DNA of 7,607 nucleotides from Cellulomonadaceae bacterium (GTDB taxonomy: Bacteria; Actinomycetota; Actinomycetes; Actinomycetales; Cellulomonadaceae), in contig JAITCK010000050.1 of NCBI GenBank assembly GCA_031283115.1, positions 1-7,607 on the forward strand, in the 5' to 3' direction. The position numbers and the translations under genes were made by a program. Of this stretch, positions 4,556 through 7,607 are shown in pieces. The notes under the pieces are model-generated. The model searched no databases. It was given only the letters and a program-made list of their open reading frames with translations, and was not told the origin of the DNA. Positions within the stretch are counted from its first letter, which is position 1; every line of letters starts with the position of its first letter.

Positions 4556-5755
4556 TTACTTTTGCACATTTTCTTTCCCGGCCTGAATCCGCAAGGTCAC
4601 AGCACCCAAGGCGGCGGCCAGACCGGAGGCACACAGAATGGCAAGTTTGGCCCCGGCAGCCAACAGGGCGGCAGGGCCGTAACTGAGTTCGGAGACAAGC
4701 AGGGCCACGGTGAAGCCGATGCCAGCGAGGAAGCCGACCGGCAGCAGGTCACGCATCGTCAAGCCGTCAGCCAAACGCAGGGGGGTGAGGTGCGTGACCA
4801 GCGCTGTCGTTCCCATCACGCCAATAAGTTTGCCCACAACGAGGGCCAACACCACAGCCAGCACCACGGGTTGACGGGCTAGGGTCACAAAGCCGCCGTC
4901 GTCGGTGACGGACACACCGGCAGCAAAGAAAGCAAACACCGGCAGAACCAGCAACTGCGACCACGGCGAAATACGGTGCCCGTACCGTAAGGCCCGCACA
5001 TGGTTGTCGTCATGCTTGGGTCGCACGGGTGTGACCAGTCCAAACATGACACCGGCGATGGTGGCGTGAACACCAGAGGCGTGCATGAACACCCAGGCGG
5101 CAACAAACATGGCAATGAGTAGCCACCGGTTGGGCCTGCGGGTTCGCACGTAAAAGTAGTAGACGGCCACCACAGCGACGGCGCCTACTAAAGCCCACCA
5201 GTTCATGTGGTGGGAATAAAAGGCGGCAATGATGACAATGGCCAGCAAGTCATCGACAACAGCCAGGGTGAGCAGAAAGGTGCGCACCGCAGGCGGCAAC
5301 CCCTTGCCGAACACGCCTAGCACGGCCAAAGCGAAGGCAATATCGGTGGCTGTGGGGATAGCCCAGCCGCCAATCCCGTAGCCGTGCCCCACCGTCTCCG
5401 TGATGACGGTGAAGATGATGGCAGGCACGGCCATGCCGCCCACAGCGGCCAACATGGGAACGGCTGCTTGGCGAACATTGCTCAGCGACCCCACCCGCAA
5501 CTCGTGAGCCAGTTCAAGGCCCACCACCAGGAAGAAGATGGCCAGCAGGCCATCGGCAGCCCACTGCTCTACGGTGAGGTTCAGCGCCACATGAAACGGC
5601 CCCAGGTATGCCGGGCCTATGGCGGTGGTGGCCAGCCGGTGATACCAGTGGGAGGCGGGAGAGTTGGCGACAGCAAGCGCCACGATGGCGGCGATGATGA
5701 GCAGGATGCCACCGGTGGTGTCCTGCGCGGCGAGTCCGCGCAGGCGGTCACGCAC
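4556..5755 (-). CDS. nhaA: NhaA Na+/H+ antiporter
   Basis: This inner-membrane secondary transporter exchanges two H+ for one Na+ (or Li+) and supports pH and sodium homeostasis. From GTG 5755 it has 399 residues and about 12 membrane segments. Family landmarks are TTGGILLIIAAIVALAVANS (13-32), FFLVVGLELAHELRVGSL (74-91), AIPTATDIAFALAVLG (132-147, Asp138), and the ion-binding pair in AVVDDLLAIVIIAAFY (165-180, Asp168 and Asp169). LPVFAFFAAGVSV (271-283), the Lys309 of LVVGKLIGV and GFLAGIGFTVALLVSEL (341-357) follow. These match the catalytic Asp133, Asp163/164 and Lys300 regions of the E. coli protein. GTG 5755 is preferred because GGGAG (5767-5763) sits 7 nt ahead and the distance to the first Gly-Gly resembles E. 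coli NhaA. ATG 5776 or GTG 5779 would add 7 or 8 residues. It overlaps the GH13 stop by 8 nt, implying coupled translation. Confidence 0.95.
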   Translation of the reverse strand: MRDRLRGLAAQDTTGGILLIIAAIVALAVANSPASHWYHRLATTAIGPAYLGPFHVALNLTVEQWAADGLLAIFFLVVGLELAHELRVGSLSNVRQAAVPMLAAVGGMAVPAIIFTVITETVGHGYGIGGWAIPTATDIAFALAVLGVFGKGLPPAVRTFLLTLAVVDDLLAIVIIAAFYSHHMNWWALVGAVAVVAVYYFYVRTRRPNRWLLIAMFVAAWVFMHASGVHATIAGVMFGLVTPVRPKHDDNHVRALRYGHRISPWSQLLVLPVFAFFAAGVSVTDDGGFVTLARQPVVLAVVLALVVGKLIGVMGTTALVTHLTPLRLADGLTMRDLLPVGFLAGIGFTVALLVSELSYGPAALLAAGAKLAILCASGLAAALGAVTLRIQAGKENVQK

Positions 5756-7043
5756 GTTGTTGCTCCCAGATGGCATCACCCCTACCGTCCCGAATGGTGA
5801 CGGTAGGGGTGGGGTCGTCGGTTTCGAGGTTGATGGTGACGGTCAGGGCATCGCTGGCGGCACCGTCGTCGTTCCCGTCGATAGTTCTGCTGGCGGAACG
5901 CGGGGTGACGCGATAACTGTAGTGGGTGTTGTCGAGGTGGAGGGGCTGCGTGACAGCGCCAGTCAGCCAGGGGTGGCGGCGGCGCAGGCTGATGAGTTCC
6001 TGGTGGAGCCGGTAGCTGGGCCAGCCGAAGGCCAGCAGGCCGTCGGGGCTGTCAGGGTAGGGCGGGCGCACGGAATCGTCGCCGCCCAACTGCTCAGTTT
6101 TTTCACCAGTGGCGCCTTGTTCATCACCGTAATAAATGGATGGGATGCCGCCTACCGTCATGAGGACAGCCAGCGCCGTGATGGCCTGGTGGGGGCCAAC
6201 CGCGCTGGCGATGCGGGTGACATCGTGGTTGCCGATGAAGGTCTGTGGCGTGAAGGAGTCAAGGAACTCATTGTGGCGTTTGAGTGCCCAATCCAGTTCC
6301 CACAAGTTGGCTGTGCTCAGGGATGACCAGATCCCCTTCCACAACTCGTACTGGGTGACTGTGTCCACGGTGGAGGCTGCAACGAATCCGGGGTAGTCGC
6401 CGTGGATGACTTCGCCCAGGAACCAGGATTGGGGGAAACGTTGGCGCACATCGGGGATGACGCGGGCCCAAAAGTCGGTGGGCACACTGTAGGCGGCGTC
6501 CAGGCGCCAGCCGTCGATACCTCGGGCCAGCCAATGCCCCATGACATCGGTGACGTAACGGGCTGCCGTAGCGGAGGCGTGGTTGAGGCGGGCCAAGGAA
6601 TATTGACCTTCCCACACGCGGGGGCGCGGGCCGCCCTCGGCTTCCCATTCGATGTCAAAGATGTCACCGTATTGACTATCTGGACCCTGCTGGAGGGCGT
6701 CAAGAAGCCAGGGATGCTGGTCGCCCACATGGGAGAACACTCCGTCAAGCACGATGCGCAGGCCACGGTTCTTGCAGGCGGCCACCAGGGCGTCAAAGTC
6801 ACTGTCGTCGCCTAGGCGGGGGTCAATGGCGAACTGGTTGGTGGAGTCGTAGCCGTGAGATTGTGACGTGAAAATGGGGCCAAGGAGGAGCCCGTTGGCC
6901 CCTAGATGGGTGGCGTAGTCGAGCCAGCCCAGCAGGCGGCGCAGGCGGGGGGCTGCAGACCGGTCTCCGTCGCGGACGGCGGCTCCACAAAAGCCCAGCG
7001 GATACACGTGCCACCAAATCGCGTTGCTACTCCACACTGACAT
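5748..7043 (-). CDS. GH13 alpha-amylase family glycoside hydrolase
   Basis: This 431-residue enzyme has a (beta/alpha)8 GH13 barrel acting on alpha-glucosidic bonds. Catalytic regions appear in order: region [12 protein letters not shown] (97-107), region [15 protein letters not shown] (175-187, nucleophile Asp182), region [12 protein letters not shown] (207-215, acid/base Glu211), and region [12 protein letters not shown] (269-278, stabiliser Asp274). All three catalytic carboxylates are present; region I has Ser104 where Asn is usual before the His. A short beta-sandwich-like C-terminus follows from about 363. There is no signal peptide, so it should be cytoplasmic, acting on maltodextrins, trehalose or glycogen-derived oligosaccharides. 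The motifs resemble the neopullulanase/cyclomaltodextrinase/MalZ group, but the N-terminal CBM34-type domain is absent, so specificity is open. ATG 7043 is supported by GAGGA (7051-7047), 3 nt upstream. It heads the run with nhaA, which begins within its last codons, and diverges from miaB. Confidence 0.9.
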   Translation of the reverse strand: MSVWSSNAIWWHVYPLGFCGAAVRDGDRSAAPRLRRLLGWLDYATHLGANGLLLGPIFTSQSHGYDSTNQFAIDPRLGDDSDFDALVAACKNRGLRIVLDGVFSHVGDQHPWLLDALQQGPDSQYGDIFDIEWEAEGGPRPRVWEGQYSLARLNHASATAARYVTDVMGHWLARGIDGWRLDAAYSVPTDFWARVIPDVRQRFPQSWFLGEVIHGDYPGFVAASTVDTVTQYELWKGIWSSLSTANLWELDWALKRHNEFLDSFTPQTFIGNHDVTRIASAVGPHQAITALAVLMTVGGIPSIYYGDEQGATGEKTEQLGGDDSVRPPYPDSPDGLLAFGWPSYRLHQELISLRRRHPWLTGAVTQPLHLDNTHYSYRVTPRSASRTIDGNDDGAASDALTVTINLETDDPTPTVTIRDGRGDAIWEQQRA

Positions 7044-7077
7044 TCTTCCTCGCTTAGTCCGCCACGATGCCTGGCCT

Positions 7078-7108
7078 GTGACATGAGCCTACGTTGTTCT
7101 CGTACTGT
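7078..7108 (+). promoter_or_regulatory. Candidate miaB promoter giving a leaderless transcript
   Basis: GTGACA (7078-7083) and TACTGT (7103-7108) are separated by 19 nt; shifting the -35 to TGACAT gives 18. The -10 keeps T1, A2 and T6 and ends 7 nt before ATG 7116, so the transcript would begin at or next to the start codon. No Shine-Dalgarno precedes the ATG, which fits. The 72-bp region 7044-7115 must also serve the divergent GH13 gene, for which I see no confident promoter. Confidence 0.4.
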
Positions 7109-7115
7109 TCACCCT

Positions 7116-7607
7116 ATGACTACTGCTGCCGTCGATGAGTCGCGTGTCGAATCGCAGCGCACCTACGTGGTGCGCACGCTGGGCTGCCAGATGAACGTCC
7201 ACGATTCCGAGCACATGGCTGGCATGTTGGAGCAGATGGGTCTGGTGCGGGCTCCCGAGGGCACGGAGTTGACGGACGGGGCCGATGTGGTGGTCATCAA
7301 CACTTGCGCCGTCCGCGAGAACGCGGCAACCCGCTTGTACGGGAACCTCGGCCAGTTGGCGAAGGTGAAGCGGGAGCGTCCCGGGATGCAGATTGCAGTG
7401 GGCGGGTGTCTGGCTCAGAAGGATCGGGGCGAGATTATCCACAAGGCACCCTGGGTGGATGTCGTGTTTGGCACCCACAACCTGGACGCCCTGCCTGTGT
7501 TGTTGGATCGGGCCCGCCACAACGATGACGCCCAGGTGGAGATTGCCGAATCTTTGCAGATCTTCCCCTCCACCCTGCCCACCCGTCGTGAATCGGTCTA
7601 TGCGGGC
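7116..7607 (+). CDS. miaB: MiaB tRNA methylthiotransferase, N-terminal fragment
   Basis: These are the first 164 residues, running in frame off the right edge. MiaB is a radical-SAM methylthiotransferase that converts i6A37 to ms2i6A37 in tRNAs reading codons that start with U. The N-terminal UPF0004/MTTase domain shows its three cluster-binding cysteines: Cys24 in [13 protein letters not shown] (20-32), Cys64 in [13 protein letters not shown] (58-70), and Cys98 in AVGGCLAQK (94-102). FGTHNL (118-123) is also family-typical. The CX3CX2C radical-SAM motif and TRAM domain lie beyond the edge. ATG 7116 is consistent with family length; no Shine-Dalgarno is visible and the candidate promoter suggests leaderless translation. 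In actinobacteria such as M. tuberculosis, miaB lies a short way downstream of recA-recX on the same strand. Here three opposite-strand genes intervene. Confidence 0.95.
   Translation, partial: MTTAAVDESRVESQRTYVVRTLGCQMNVHDSEHMAGMLEQMGLVRAPEGTELTDGADVVVINTCAVRENAATRLYGNLGQLAKVKRERPGMQIAVGGCLAQKDRGEIIHKAPWVDVVFGTHNLDALPVLLDRARHNDDAQVEIAESLQIFPSTLPTRRESVYAG

Noticed and set aside
3797..4882. A 361-codon plus-strand frame over fkbM and the nhaA 3' end
   Set aside because: It crosses two well-supported minus-strand genes, is Gln/His/Gly-rich, and has no recognisable domain or ribosome site. It is a shadow of the opposite-strand coding.

Overview
The window looks like chromosome from a high-GC Gram-positive bacterium (Actinomycetota). 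The evidence is the GC-rich coding sequence, a DUF3046 gene directly ahead of recA followed by recX (a linkage typical of actinobacteria), actinobacterial promoter signals (a LexA box of the GAAC-N4-GTTC type and RecA-NDp/PafBC-type promoters), and several genes that appear to be leaderless. The genus cannot be fixed from this sequence.

Layout. On the minus strand, 1-192 holds the first 64 codons of an Lhr-type DNA repair helicase. Diverging from it are an AEC-family transporter (319-1239), a DUF3046 protein (1351-1587), recA (1899-3083) and recX (3086-3709). Three minus-strand genes follow, transcribed right to left: a GH13 alpha-glucosidase/amylase-like enzyme (5748-7043), the Na+/H+ antiporter nhaA (4556-5755, overlapping the GH13 gene) and an FkbM-family methyltransferase (3710-4480). 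The plus strand then resumes with the first 164 codons of miaB (7116 to the edge), divergent from the GH13 gene. No rRNA, tRNA, CRISPR array, insertion sequence or prophage was seen.

How the parts relate. The strongest regulatory story is DNA damage. recA has a distal promoter containing a LexA box and a proximal promoter matching TGTCRGTG-N8-TAN3T, the LexA-independent RecA-NDp/PafBC class. The divergent lhr gene carries the same TGTCGGTG element in the correct orientation with the same 8-nt spacing, and its predicted transcript starts at or next to the ATG. recX is tightly coupled to recA, and a small hairpin covers the recX Shine-Dalgarno candidate. The GH13-nhaA-fkbM block separates recX from miaB on the opposite strand. 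These three genes have no obvious joint pathway and look like accessory cargo in a conserved neighbourhood. I see no clear novel multi-gene system. The points worth a second look are regulatory or architectural: shared damage promoters, putative leaderless starts (including a 12-residue leader ORF before the transporter), zero-gap convergent stop codons, and a basic Ala/Lys-rich RecA tail.
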